A stretch of 34,650 nucleotides of DNA from an uncultured Collinsella sp. (GCA_947507155.1 CANNOC010000023.1:1-34650); one strand, 5' to 3'; shown: positions 17,400-24,272, counted from the stretch's first letter. Numbers and translations are program-made. Notes: a model not told the origin generated them from the letters alone.

Positions 17400-18043
17400 T
17401 ACGAAAACCGGCGCATCAAACCGACGACCTTGCCTAGAATCGTGGGATTTGTCGCGTAGATAGGCTCCATAGTGTCGTTTTCGGGCTGCAGGCGAACGCG
17501 TCCCTGCTCCTTATAGAATGTTTTGACTGTTGCGGAGCCATCGATCATGGCCACGACAATCTCGCCATTCATGGCGCTCTTCTGCTCGCGAACGATGATG
17601 TAGTCGCCGTTATAGATGCCGACGTTAATCATCGAATTGCCGTGGACCTCGAGGATAAAGGACCCCTGTTCTGTTGCGATCTCGGTTGGGATGGTAAAGG
17701 TGTCCTCGATATTCTGCTCGGCAAGGATGGGAATCCCTGCAGCGACACGGCCTACGAGAGGCAGCGATACAGTGCCGCGGGGCACCGTGGGCTCATCGGA
17801 CTTCGAGATGGAGACGGAAGATCCGTCCTCGTCAAAGAGCTCGAGAGCGCGAGGTTTGGTGGCGTCACGCTTGAGCAGGCCGCGTGCTTCCAGCGCGGAG
17901 AGGTGCGCATGTACGGTGCTAGGGGAGGAAAGGCCCACAGCCGAAGCCATCTCGCGCACACTGGGCGGATAGCCCTTCTCCTGCTGATATTCCTTGATGA
18001 AGTCGTAAATTTGCTGCTGACGCTTGGTAATTTTGCGAGCCAT
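17399..18043 (-). CDS. lexA: SOS repressor LexA
   Basis: The 214-residue protein has an N-terminal winged helix (about 1-65) and a C-terminal S24 self-cleavage domain. The Ala102-Gly103 cleavage site is in GRVAAGIP; the catalytic pair is Ser137 (HGNSMIN) and Lys174 (SATVKTF). RecA filaments trigger cleavage and so derepress SOS genes. The start is ATG 18043, eight bases after AGAGGA on the coding strand. Upstream ATG 18064 and TTG 18073 also fit the frame but would add residues ahead of the conserved MARKITKRQ start. Three SOS boxes lie just upstream, so autoregulation is expected. Confidence 0.96.
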   Translation of the reverse strand: MARKITKRQQQIYDFIKEYQQEKGYPPSVREMASAVGLSSPSTVHAHLSALEARGLLKRDATKPRALELFDEDGSSVSISKSDEPTVPRGTVSLPLVGRVAAGIPILAEQNIEDTFTIPTEIATEQGSFILEVHGNSMINVGIYNGDYIIVREQKSAMNGEIVVAMIDGSATVKTFYKEQGRVRLQPENDTMEPIYATNPTILGKVVGLMRRFS

Positions 18044-18066
18044 CAGGGGTTCCTCTCTACCCATAC

Positions 18067-18136
18067 CAAACAAATGTTCTATTTTTGCTTGACAGGAACA
18101 ACTGTTCGAAGATAATAATAACCGAACACTCGTTCC
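18067..18136. promoter_or_regulatory. Three SOS boxes at 28-bp spacing and divergent promoter
   Basis: Three LexA-box-like sites lie between lexA and the LysM gene: CAAACAAATGTTCT (18067-18080), GGAACAACTGTTCG (18095-18108) and CGAACACTCGTTCC (18123-18136). Their centres are 28 bp apart in both intervals. Each deviates from CGAAC-N4-GTTCG at one to two positions. A plus-strand promoter, TTGACA (18089-18094) with an A/T-rich -10 at 18112-18118, carries the middle box in its spacer. The third box falls at the expected transcription start. A lexA-side promoter is not obvious. Confidence 0.85.
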
Positions 18137-18206
18137 CGCGCTAGACTTTTTTGTCCCCGCGGCTTGATAAAACAGTTCTCGTCAAAACAAACGAGAGGAG
18201 AACAGA

Positions 18207-18656
18207 ATGAACGCAGCGGATATGGTCCAGGGAAACCTCGCTCTTAAGCTCGAGGCGCCCGCCACGCCTGCCTTTACGGTCGTGAAGGGCGGACGCTCTC
18301 ATTTTCAGGCCGTGGCCACTAAGCCCGTTCGCACCCAGCGTGCGTCCGTTGCTTCGGCTCCTGTTGCCCTGAAGGCCTCGACGATTGTTGCTGTTGCTGT
18401 AGCATTCACCCTGTTCTTTGTGCTCGCCACGTCAGCCTTTTCTGCTCGTCACGCAGCATATGCCGATTCCGTAGCCAACGTCACCTACGAAACGGTTCGT
18501 GTGCAGTCTGGCGATTCTCTGTGGTCGCTTGCCCAGGAGCATCCCATCGATGGCCTTTCCACGCTGGAGACTTCCGACATGATTCGTAGCGTCAATCACC
18601 TCGATCGCGGCTCTCTTGATGCTGGTGCAGTTCTGAAAGTTCCGGCTCGTTCGTAA
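18207..18656 (+). CDS. LysM-domain membrane protein, probable SOS cell-division inhibitor
   Basis: The 149-residue protein has a cytoplasmic N-terminus, one membrane segment (about 58-80) and an extracytoplasmic LysM domain (about 94-148, with VQSGDSLWSLAQ). Genes of this architecture divergent from lexA are YneA in Bacillus, DivS in Corynebacterium and ChiZ (Rv2719c) in Mycobacterium, all linked to division arrest after DNA damage. Position, SOS boxes in its promoter, and the downstream nrdR reproduce the mycobacterial order. The N-terminal 55 residues are not conserved with those proteins as far as I can tell. Strong ribosome binding site GAGAGGAG precedes ATG 18207. Function is inferred, not shown. 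Confidence 0.82.
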   Translation: MNAADMVQGNLALKLEAPATPAFTVVKGGRSHFQAVATKPVRTQRASVASAPVALKASTIVAVAVAFTLFFVLATSAFSARHAAYADSVANVTYETVRVQSGDSLWSLAQEHPIDGLSTLETSDMIRSVNHLDRGSLDAGAVLKVPARS

Positions 18657-18670
18657 GATTTCGGCTCAGC

Positions 18671-18712
18671 CGCATGGTACCCTTGTTATCGTTTAAGAGG
18701 AGGTACCATGCG
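18671..18712 (+). promoter_or_regulatory. 11-bp perfect inverted repeat enclosing the nrdR start
   Basis: CGCATGGTACC (18671-18681) is the exact reverse complement of GGTACCATGCG (18702-18712), separated by 20 bases. The right arm contains the nrdR ATG (18708-18710) and the last bases of its ribosome binding site AGAGGAGG (18696-18703). In mRNA, the stem would hide the start codon. In DNA, it could be an operator. Confidence 0.8.
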
Positions 18713-19151
18713 CTGTCCCAAATGCGGCAAGGCACATACCCGCGTTGTCGATTCCCGTATGCAGGAGTCGAACAACACTATCAAGCGCCGTCGCGAATGC
18801 TGTTCGTGCAATTATCGTTTTACGACGTTCGAGCGCTGCGAAGATCCCATCGAGGTCATCAAATCCGACGGTTCAAAGCAGCGGTTCGATCGCAACAAGC
18901 TGCTGGTCGGCCTGATGCGCGCCACGATTAAGCGCGATATCGACACGAAAAAGCTCAACGAGATCATCGATGATATCGAGGTGGAGTTGCGTTCGCGTAC
19001 GCTGACGGCTGTTACGTCCCACGAACTGGGCGATATGGTGCTCAAGCGCCTGGCCAAGATCGACAAGGTGGCATACATTCGCTTTGCCTCGGTCTATCGT
19101 GATTTCAAAGACGTCGACGAGTTTTTGCAAGAGCTCGACAAGCTAAGGTGA
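18708..19151 (+). CDS. nrdR: Transcriptional repressor NrdR
   Basis: The 147-residue protein represses ribonucleotide reductase genes in response to (d)ATP. An N-terminal zinc ribbon with C3, C6, C31 and C34 is followed by the [17 protein letters not shown] signature and an ATP-cone domain (about 48-138). The start is ATG 18708 with GAGGAGG upstream, both caught in an inverted repeat. It lies between the LysM SOS gene and dut, so deoxynucleotide control and DNA-damage genes are adjacent. I found no NrdR box in the window. Confidence 0.96.
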   Translation: MRCPKCGKAHTRVVDSRMQESNNTIKRRRECCSCNYRFTTFERCEDPIEVIKSDGSKQRFDRNKLLVGLMRATIKRDIDTKKLNEIIDDIEVELRSRTLTAVTSHELGDMVLKRLAKIDKVAYIRFASVYRDFKDVDEFLQELDKLR

Positions 19152-19155
19152 TTTC

Positions 19156-19599
19156 ATGTCCAACATTACCGTTAACATTAAGCGTCTCGATCCCACGGTC
19201 GAGCTTCCCAAATACGCTCATCCCACAGATGCCGGCCTTGACCTCCGTGCCAACGAAGACTGCACCCTCAAGCCCTTTGAGCGACGTTTGGTCTCCACTG
19301 GCTTGGCCATTGCGCTGCCCGATGGCTACGCCGGCTTTGTCCAGCCCCGCAGCGGTCTAGCCATTAAGCAGGGCCTGTCTATAGTCAACACACCTGGTCT
19401 CATCGACGCCCACTATCGAGGCGAGCTTAAGGTCATCCTCATCAACCTAGATCCCACCAACAATATCCAGATCAACAAAGGCGACCGCATCGCCCAACTC
19501 GTCATCCAAGAAGTCCCTACAGTCAATCTCGTAGAGGTAGACGAACTAGATAAAACCGACAGAGGCAACGGAGGCTTCGGCTCCAGCGGCGTCGCCTAG
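19156..19599 (+). CDS. dut: Deoxyuridine 5'-triphosphate nucleotidohydrolase
   Basis: The 147-residue trimeric dUTPase hydrolyses dUTP to dUMP and keeps uracil out of DNA. The motifs appear in order: DAGLDLRA (motif 1), QPRSGLAIK (motif 2), [11 protein letters not shown] (motif 3), GDRIAQLVI (motif 4), and [10 protein letters not shown] (motif 5). It begins four bases after the nrdR stop and is probably co-transcribed. Its 3' end is followed within 20 bases by the palindromic repeat cluster. Confidence 0.96.
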   Translation: MSNITVNIKRLDPTVELPKYAHPTDAGLDLRANEDCTLKPFERRLVSTGLAIALPDGYAGFVQPRSGLAIKQGLSIVNTPGLIDAHYRGELKVILINLDPTNNIQINKGDRIAQLVIQEVPTVNLVEVDELDKTDRGNGGFGSSGVA

Positions 19600-19615
19600 T
19601 TGCTTCTGTTCGCTC

Positions 19616-19661
19616 ACCCGTGGGAGGGCCCTATATATCAGCCCGTGCTCAAACATTCTCG
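19616..19661 (+). repeat. Half copy of the palindromic element (left arm plus part of loop)
   Basis: It resembles the left arm and first part of the loop of the 20004-20107 element, read in the opposite loop orientation: GTGGGAGG, then CCTATATATC, then the GCTCAAACATTCTCG core. It lacks a right arm. Confidence 0.75.
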
Positions 19662-19696
19662 TGGGGCACTCGTATCCCTCCCGCCTGCCTCTCACA

Positions 19697-19730
19697 CATA
19701 TCATTCCATGCTCAAACATTCTCGCTTCGC
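19697..19730 (+). repeat. Second partial copy of the palindromic element
   Basis: CATATCATTCCAT is followed by the GCTCAAACATTCTCG core (19710-19724), then CTTCGCAG. The sequence diverges from the full loop after CTCGC, and no matching right arm follows. Confidence 0.7.
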
Positions 19731-19749
19731 AGGGGCGCATGGATCCCGT

Positions 19750-19845
19750 TTTCGCCTGAACCCCATACATATCATCCCGTGCTCAAACATTCTCGCTGCG
19801 CTGCGAAACTGCGCGCGGGACGATATGTATGGGGCTCAGGCGAAA
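19750..19845 (+). repeat. Complete palindromic element A (96 bp)
   Basis: Arms 19750-19779 and 19816-19845 are 30 bases each and complementary at 28. They begin TTTCGCCTGA and include CCCCATACATATC. The 36-base loop (19780-19815) starts TGCTCAAACATTCTCG and ends AAACTGCGCG. Confidence 0.88.
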
Positions 19846-19878
19846 GGGCTACATGCTTGAGATAAAACAATCTTTCTG

Positions 19879-19925
19879 GTTAGCCGACGCGATAAAGGGA
19901 CGCCCCCTTTGTCGCGTCGGCTAAC
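19879..19925. terminator. 21-bp hairpin between convergent genes
   Basis: GTTAGCCGACGCGA (19879-19892) and TCGCGTCGGCTAAC (19912-19925) pair perfectly. A U-G pair and AAAGGG/CCCTTT extend the stem to 21 bp around a five-base loop. T/A-rich sequence lies on both sides, so it could terminate dut (+) and the glycosyltransferase (-). It is unrelated in sequence to the neighbouring palindromic elements. Confidence 0.6.
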
Positions 19926-20003
19926 TGTATTTATAATTTCCGGTTTCGCCTTTGCAGGTTCTTGTGGAGGGGAATCTGGTGTAGCTGCTAGTACGTAAAC
20001 GCA

Positions 20004-20107
20004 GCTTACCTGTGGGAGGCCCCTATATATCGTTCCACGCGCAGTTTCGCAGCGCAGCGAGAATGTTTGAGCATGGAATGATATATAGGGGCCTCCCACA
20101 GGTAAGC
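20004..20107 (-). repeat. Complete palindromic element B (104 bp)
   Basis: Arms 20004-20037 and 20074-20107 are 34 bases each and complementary at 33. They begin GCTTACCTGTGGGAGG and include CCCCTATATATC. The 36-base loop (20038-20073) is the exact reverse complement of the loop of element A. The element ends 14 bases from the stop of the minus-strand glycosyltransferase. Confidence 0.9.
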
Positions 20108-20120
20108 GGACAGTCCAATG

Positions 20121-21422
20121 CTAGCGGATATGCGCGGGTTTTCCGCCCCAGTAGAAGCGGCAGAAGGCTCGTTTGCGCTTTTGGGGCTTTCCTGCAAGCT
20201 CCATGGTTGCGATGGCGATATCCTCGGCTGCGCGTGGACGGCGCAGCACTTCGCCGTTAATGAGTAGTGCCTTGAGCGATTCGGGATGATCGTGGAGATG
20301 GCGCAGTGTCACGATGAGCTCGCGTGCGGTCGTGACATGCATGCTGGCGCCCATGCCGGTGAGCATGGTGGTGTTGGCCTTTTCCTGGCCATATGACTTG
20401 CCCAGCAGAATCATCGGCAGGTGTGCGCACAGGCATTCGGTAACAGTGAGTCCGCCCGATTTGAGAATTGCTAGGTCACAGCCGTGCATAAGCGCTGCCA
20501 TGTCATCGACGTAGTCAAGAACCGTGACGTTCTCGAGTTTCATGGCATCGAAAAGCGTTTTGAGACGGGTGGCATATTCGGCATCCTTGCCCGGCAAAAA
20601 GACAAAGTGCATGTCCTCGAAGCTGCGCAGGAAGGGGAGGGTGCGGTCCATCTCCGCGCGAAAGCGAACGTACGGTTGAGGCAAACTGGCGCCGGCCATC
20701 ACCAGCACAACGAGCTTGTCTGTGGGGAGATTGAACTTCTCGAGTTCTTCCTCGCGGTTGTAGTCCGTATCAAATCCGGCGCGAATGGGGATTCCCGTAA
20801 TGCGGATTTTGGCCTCGGGAACCTTACGGGGCCGGAGTGTTTCGGCCATAAACTCGTTTGCCACACAGAATAGGTCGGTGTCCTTATGGGGCCACCAGCC
20901 CTCGACCTCGTAATCGGTCGGTACGCAAATGACGGGATAGTCGATGCCCGTAATGACGCGCGCGCCGACGGCGACGTTGGCTGCCGTGATATGTGTGGCG
21001 ACCACGGCAATGGGCCTGCGATTCCGAATGTATTCATTAAATGCGGGAAACATGATGCGTGACCATGCCGTGCCGCCGCCCCAAAGCAGGTGTCCTGTAA
21101 GGGTATAACGCCAGGTCAAGTCATAAATTGGGCGCGTAGCGCCGGTAAACGAGGCGGCCGTTTTGTTGCCGTCGAATTTTATGCGTCCAAAATCAAGGAT
21201 ATCGAGCACTTCAATCTCAACATCCTCTGGGATGCCATTGGTGCCGCGGATGATGTCGAATGCCTGCGCAATCGCATTTGCGGCGGCCTTGTGGCCCGAG
21301 CCGACCGAGGCGTGCACGATAGTCACGAGAGGTTTTTGCTGAGCCAAGAGCGTGGTTTGTTCCGATTGGGGAGTGCTGTGCGTGAGCAGGGGAGCGTCGT
21401 CGCTCGTCTGCGTCTGATCCAT
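20121..21422 (-). CDS. MGDG synthase/UgtP-type glycosyltransferase
   Basis: The 433-residue protein has the GT-B layout of MGDG synthases and processive diacylglycerol glucosyltransferases (GT28). The N-terminal VTIVHASVGSGHKAAANAIA is the acceptor-side glycine-rich motif, and DYVDDMAALMHGCDLAILKSGG with TVTECLCAHLPMIL is the nucleotide-sugar side. It probably transfers a hexose from a UDP-sugar to a membrane lipid; sugar and product are unknown. Start ATG at 21422 has GGGGAG seven bases upstream on its strand. A 45-residue Ser/Thr/Gln-rich N-terminal extension precedes the catalytic domain. It is divergent from trxB. Confidence 0.85.
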   Translation of the reverse strand: MDQTQTSDDAPLLTHSTPQSEQTTLLAQQKPLVTIVHASVGSGHKAAANAIAQAFDIIRGTNGIPEDVEIEVLDILDFGRIKFDGNKTAASFTGATRPIYDLTWRYTLTGHLLWGGGTAWSRIMFPAFNEYIRNRRPIAVVATHITAANVAVGARVITGIDYPVICVPTDYEVEGWWPHKDTDLFCVANEFMAETLRPRKVPEAKIRITGIPIRAGFDTDYNREEELEKFNLPTDKLVVLVMAGASLPQPYVRFRAEMDRTLPFLRSFEDMHFVFLPGKDAEYATRLKTLFDAMKLENVTVLDYVDDMAALMHGCDLAILKSGGLTVTECLCAHLPMILLGKSYGQEKANTTMLTGMGASMHVTTARELIVTLRHLHDHPESLKALLINGEVLRRPRAAEDIAIATMELAGKPQKRKRAFCRFYWGGKPAHIR

Positions 21423-21539
21423 CGATATCTCCCCTTCATCTTTGTTTCACAGAGAATCATTGTAGTGCATGAGTGTCACGTTCGCATAAATTTGGGTATG
21501 AGCGCAAAGAACGCCAATCTTTCGACAGGAGGTCTCTTC

Positions 21540-22478
21540 ATGACTACTCATCAGCCGATCGATGTTGCGATTATCGGCGGCGGGCCTGCGGGCTATGCTG
21601 CAGCCATTTACGCGGCGCGCGCCAACCTAACGACGACCGTGATTGAGCAAGGTATGTCGGGAGGACAGATCGCCACAACCAATGAGGTCGAGAACTATCC
21701 GGGCATTCCGCTCTTGAGTGGCGCCGAACTCGGCGAGCGGTTTCAGCAACATGCAGAGGGCCTGGGAGCACAGGTTACATGGAGCATGGTTACGGGTATC
21801 GATTACGATGCGGATGCGGCGCTGTTTACGGTGCATCACGATATGGGCGATACGCTGGCCTCGAGCGTTATCGCTTGCATGGGTGCCACGCCGCGATCTG
21901 CTGGTTTTGTTGGCGAGGATACGTATCGCGGTCGTGGCGTTTCTTATTGCGCGACGTGCGATGGCATGTTCTTTCGCGGTAAACAGGTCTTTGTCATCGG
22001 TGGCGGTAATGCTGCCTGTGAGGAAGCCCTGTTCTTGTCAGAAATCGCCAGCAGCGTGACCATCGTCTTGCGCCGCGATCAGTTCCGTGCCCCCGATGGC
22101 GTGGTTCAAAAGGTGCTCGCAAAAGATAATATTTCAGTTAGGTACCAAACTAGTATCGTGGAACTATCGGGCGAGGCCATGCCCATGACTATTATGTTTA
22201 AGGAAAACGCTACCGGTGAAACCTATTCCGAGTCCTTCGATCCCGGCTCGTTTGGTATCTTTGTCTTTGCTGGCACACAGCCCCATACCGAGCTTGTAGA
22301 GCATCTGGTTGAACTGGCGCCCGACGGCGGTATTTTGACCGACGAATCGATGGCAACCCGCACGCCTGGCTTATTTGCTGCTGGCGATATCCGTTCCAAG
22401 CGTTTACGCCAAGTTGTGACAGCTGTTTCGGACGGAGCCATAGCCGCTACCAGCGCATACGCTTTCTTACGCGGATAA
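21540..22478 (+). CDS. trxB: Thioredoxin reductase
   Basis: The 312-residue FAD/NADPH flavoenzyme reduces thioredoxin. It has the FAD-binding GGGPAG (13-18), the redox pair C137-A-T-C140 in SYCATCDG, the NADPH-binding GGGNAACE (154-161), and the late FAD motif TPGLFAAGD. The start is ATG 21540, seven bases after AGGAGG (21527-21532). The reading frame is open for another 450 bases upstream, opposite the glycosyltransferase, but that is shadow. A hairpin follows the gene. Confidence 0.93.
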   Translation: MTTHQPIDVAIIGGGPAGYAAAIYAARANLTTTVIEQGMSGGQIATTNEVENYPGIPLLSGAELGERFQQHAEGLGAQVTWSMVTGIDYDADAALFTVHHDMGDTLASSVIACMGATPRSAGFVGEDTYRGRGVSYCATCDGMFFRGKQVFVIGGGNAACEEALFLSEIASSVTIVLRRDQFRAPDGVVQKVLAKDNISVRYQTSIVELSGEAMPMTIMFKENATGETYSESFDPGSFGIFVFAGTQPHTELVEHLVELAPDGGILTDESMATRTPGLFAAGDIRSKRLRQVVTAVSDGAIAATSAYAFLRG

Positions 22479-22518
22479 GTACGATAATATATCTTATGTA
22501 AGGTTGTTATCTTCAAAC

Positions 22519-22560
22519 AAAGTGGTTGGGCAGTGCATCAATGTGCTGTCCAACCACTTT
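22519..22560 (+). terminator. Terminator after trxB
   Basis: AAAGTGGTTGG (22519-22529) and CCAACCACTTT (22550-22560) form a perfect 11-bp stem, with further partial pairing in the 20-base centre and a TTTT run at its 3' edge. It starts 41 bases after the trxB stop. Confidence 0.82.
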
Positions 22561-22588
22561 TACTTAGCGGCTATGTGATATGCAAAAC

Positions 22589-22617
22589 TAGATAACCTAG
22601 AATACAATATAGATAAC
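22589..22617 (+). promoter_or_regulatory. Putative promoter flanked by direct repeats, DUF1836 gene
   Basis: TAGATAAC occurs at 22589-22596 and 22610-22617, exactly 21 bases (two helical turns) apart, on either side of a TACAAT -10-like hexamer (22603-22608). No good -35 is visible. The repeats could be a regulator-binding site. Confidence 0.45.
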
Positions 22618-22632
22618 GAACGGAGGATCCTT

Positions 22633-23244
22633 ATGAACCACGTCAAACATGTTATCCCGATGTCCGATACATCGGTCAGCATTAAGCCGGAGGATATTCA
22701 GCCGACGGTGCTGCCGGATGCATTTATTCAGTCCGATATGGTGGGTAAGCTCAACGCTTTGAGCCTGCCACGCTATGACCAGCTGCCCAACGTAACGCTC
22801 TATCGCGATCAGGTTATTGAATATGTTGCGCTGTGGATGGAGCCGCTTTCGATTTGCGTTGAGCAGCCCGTTATCACACCATCGATGATCAATAACTACG
22901 TGAAGGTCGGTCTCGTTCCTGCTCCGGTTAAAAAGCAGTATGGCCGTGAGCAGATTGCGCGTCTCATCGCCATTTGTATCTTTAAGCAGGTGCTGCCCAT
23001 CGCTGCGGTTCAGGCACTCTTTAATATTCAGCGCTTGAGTTACGACGCTCCGACTGCTTTCGATTATGTAGTCGATCAACTTGAGGCATCGATTCGTGCG
23101 GCGTTTTCCGTCGAGCAGACTCCCGTGCCCGATACCGCCCATCAGGTCACGCGCGAGTCGCTGCTCGTGCGCAGTGCGGTATCGTCCTTCGTTTCGAAGG
23201 CATACCTGATGAGCTACCTTAAGTTTAATGGGTTTAATAGCTAA
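22633..23244 (+). CDS. DUF1836-family helix-turn-helix protein
   Basis: The 203-residue protein resembles DUF1836 proteins (PF08876), small cytoplasmic proteins with a MerR-like winged helix. The central segment ITPSMINNYVKVGLVPAPVKKQYGREQIARL (about residues 81-112) resembles the helix-turn-helix and wing, and is followed by ICIFKQVLPIAAVQAL. Function in the family is not established. Start ATG 22633 has GGAGG upstream. It stands alone between two hairpin terminators, with possible autoregulatory repeats at its promoter. Confidence 0.75.
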   Translation: MNHVKHVIPMSDTSVSIKPEDIQPTVLPDAFIQSDMVGKLNALSLPRYDQLPNVTLYRDQVIEYVALWMEPLSICVEQPVITPSMINNYVKVGLVPAPVKKQYGREQIARLIAICIFKQVLPIAAVQALFNIQRLSYDAPTAFDYVVDQLEASIRAAFSVEQTPVPDTAHQVTRESLLVRSAVSSFVSKAYLMSYLKFNGFNS

Positions 23245-23256
23245 TCGAGGCATAAG

Positions 23257-23297
23257 ACGGGCGGGATAAAGAGCCATTGGCCCCTTATCCCGCCCGT
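23257..23297. terminator. Bidirectional terminator between DUF1836 gene and degV
   Basis: ACGGGCGGGATAA (23257-23269) and TTATCCCGCCCGT (23285-23297) form a perfect 13-bp G+C-rich stem between convergent stops. A short T-rich tail (GCGTTTGTCT) follows on the plus strand. Confidence 0.82.
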
Positions 23298-23316
23298 GCG
23301 TTTGTCTAGTTGGAAA

Positions 23317-24183
23317 TTATCGGCCCGAAGCCACGCCCATGCCGTAGCCGATGATGAGGCCGTGCATCTCGGCATAGTATGAATCTAGCCCGTTACAGGG
23401 CATGATGATAGTCTTGGAGCCTGGCCAGCGCTCCGCAATTCGGCTGGCAAGTGCCTGGGCGCCTACCTCATTCTCGACGTGGTCGATAACGACCTCGCCG
23501 CCAGTAAAGCCTTCGGCCTCCATGGTGTCGACAATCTTGGTGAGCATCTTCTTTTCGCCGCGGGTGTGACCAACGAGTTCAATTTTGCCCGCTTCGCTCG
23601 CCGTGCCCAAAATGCGGATATTGAGCTTATTAGCAATAACGCCGGCCGCCTTAGGGATACGTCCGGCCTTCGCAAGGTTCTCGTAATTACACAGGCTAAA
23701 GAGAATCTTGCTGTTCTGCTCGAGGCTATCGAAGTAAGCGCAGGCGTCCTCAAAGGAGGCTTCCGGGTTGCTTGCAAGATAACGATCAAACAGCAGGAAG
23801 ATCAAATCCATCTTGCCACCTGCGGCTCGCGAGTTAACTAAATGAATCTGACGGTTTGGCTCTTCGGCAAGTACCATATCGCGTGCCGTGGCCGCGGCAT
23901 TGTAGCTCCCCGAGACGCCCTCGGAGATGGGCATGCAGATTGTCTTGTCGGCAAGCTTAAAGAGTTCGGCCCACTCCCCTACGCTTGGGCAGGCGCTCGA
24001 AGAAGCGCTCGACTCCGCCTGCACGGCGCAATTGAGCTCGTGAACGTCGAGCGTGAGGTCATCGACAAACTCGCGCTCCCCCACTCGGATCTTAAGGGGT
24101 GCAAATGCAAAGGTGGTATGAGGTGCGGTTGGCTGCCAATCGCGAAGATTGCAGCTCGAATCGGAGATAAGCGCCCAGCTCAT
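23317..24183 (-). CDS. DegV-family fatty-acid-binding protein
   Basis: The 288-residue protein begins SWALISDSSCNLRD and contains MPISEGVSGSYNAAATA, a typical DegV pattern in which Ser/Thr residues hold a fatty-acid carboxylate. In Firmicutes, family members (FakB) present fatty acids to the kinase FakA; no fakA is visible here, so the role is uncertain. The second domain has GRIPKAAGVIANKLNIRIL. Start ATG at 24183 has AAAGGA seven bases upstream on its strand. A clear -10 and a set of half-sites precede it. Confidence 0.88.
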   Translation of the reverse strand: MSWALISDSSCNLRDWQPTAPHTTFAFAPLKIRVGEREFVDDLTLDVHELNCAVQAESSASSSACPSVGEWAELFKLADKTICMPISEGVSGSYNAAATARDMVLAEEPNRQIHLVNSRAAGGKMDLIFLLFDRYLASNPEASFEDACAYFDSLEQNSKILFSLCNYENLAKAGRIPKAAGVIANKLNIRILGTASEAGKIELVGHTRGEKKMLTKIVDTMEAEGFTGGEVVIDHVENEVGAQALASRIAERWPGSKTIIMPCNGLDSYYAEMHGLIIGYGMGVASGR

Positions 24184-24212
24184 TGAGGGTCCTTTCTACT
24201 TGTTCCTCAACA

Positions 24213-24272
24213 ATTATAGCCGTCTTTTAGAACGATTGGACGGCTATCTAGTTTTGAATACTAGATAGCCGT
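24213..24272 (-). promoter_or_regulatory. degV promoter region with three regularly spaced half-sites
   Basis: On the minus strand a perfect TATAAT lies at 24213-24218. The octamer ATAGCCGT occurs at 24216-24223 (overlapping that -10) and 24265-24272, with its inverse ACGGCTAT at 24240-24247. The latter two are the outer part of a 13-bp perfect inverted repeat (24240-24252 with 24260-24272). A standard -35 is not evident, which would suit an activator or other regulator. Confidence 0.55.

Larger units (their letters stand above)
19616..20107. repeat. Cluster of palindromic repeat elements between convergent dut and glycosyltransferase
   Basis: This 492-bp gene-free stretch holds four copies of a GCTCAAACATTCTCG core: 19647-19661, 19710-19724, 19781-19795 (plus orientation) and its reverse complement at 20059-20073. 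The outermost 46 bases (19616-19661 and 20059-20104) are an imperfect terminal inverted repeat, matching at about 41 of 46 positions. No transposase frame is visible. Short open frames rich in PYISFHAQTFS here are only readings of the repeat. Confidence 0.85.

Noticed and set aside
19616..20107. CRISPR array
   Set aside because: Copies are inverted as well as direct, with irregular spacing and different arms; no cas genes in the window.
19600..20260. Several short frames encoding PYISFHAQTFS-like peptides on both strands
   Set aside because: They are translations of the palindromic element and its copies, appear in both orientations, and lack ribosome binding sites.
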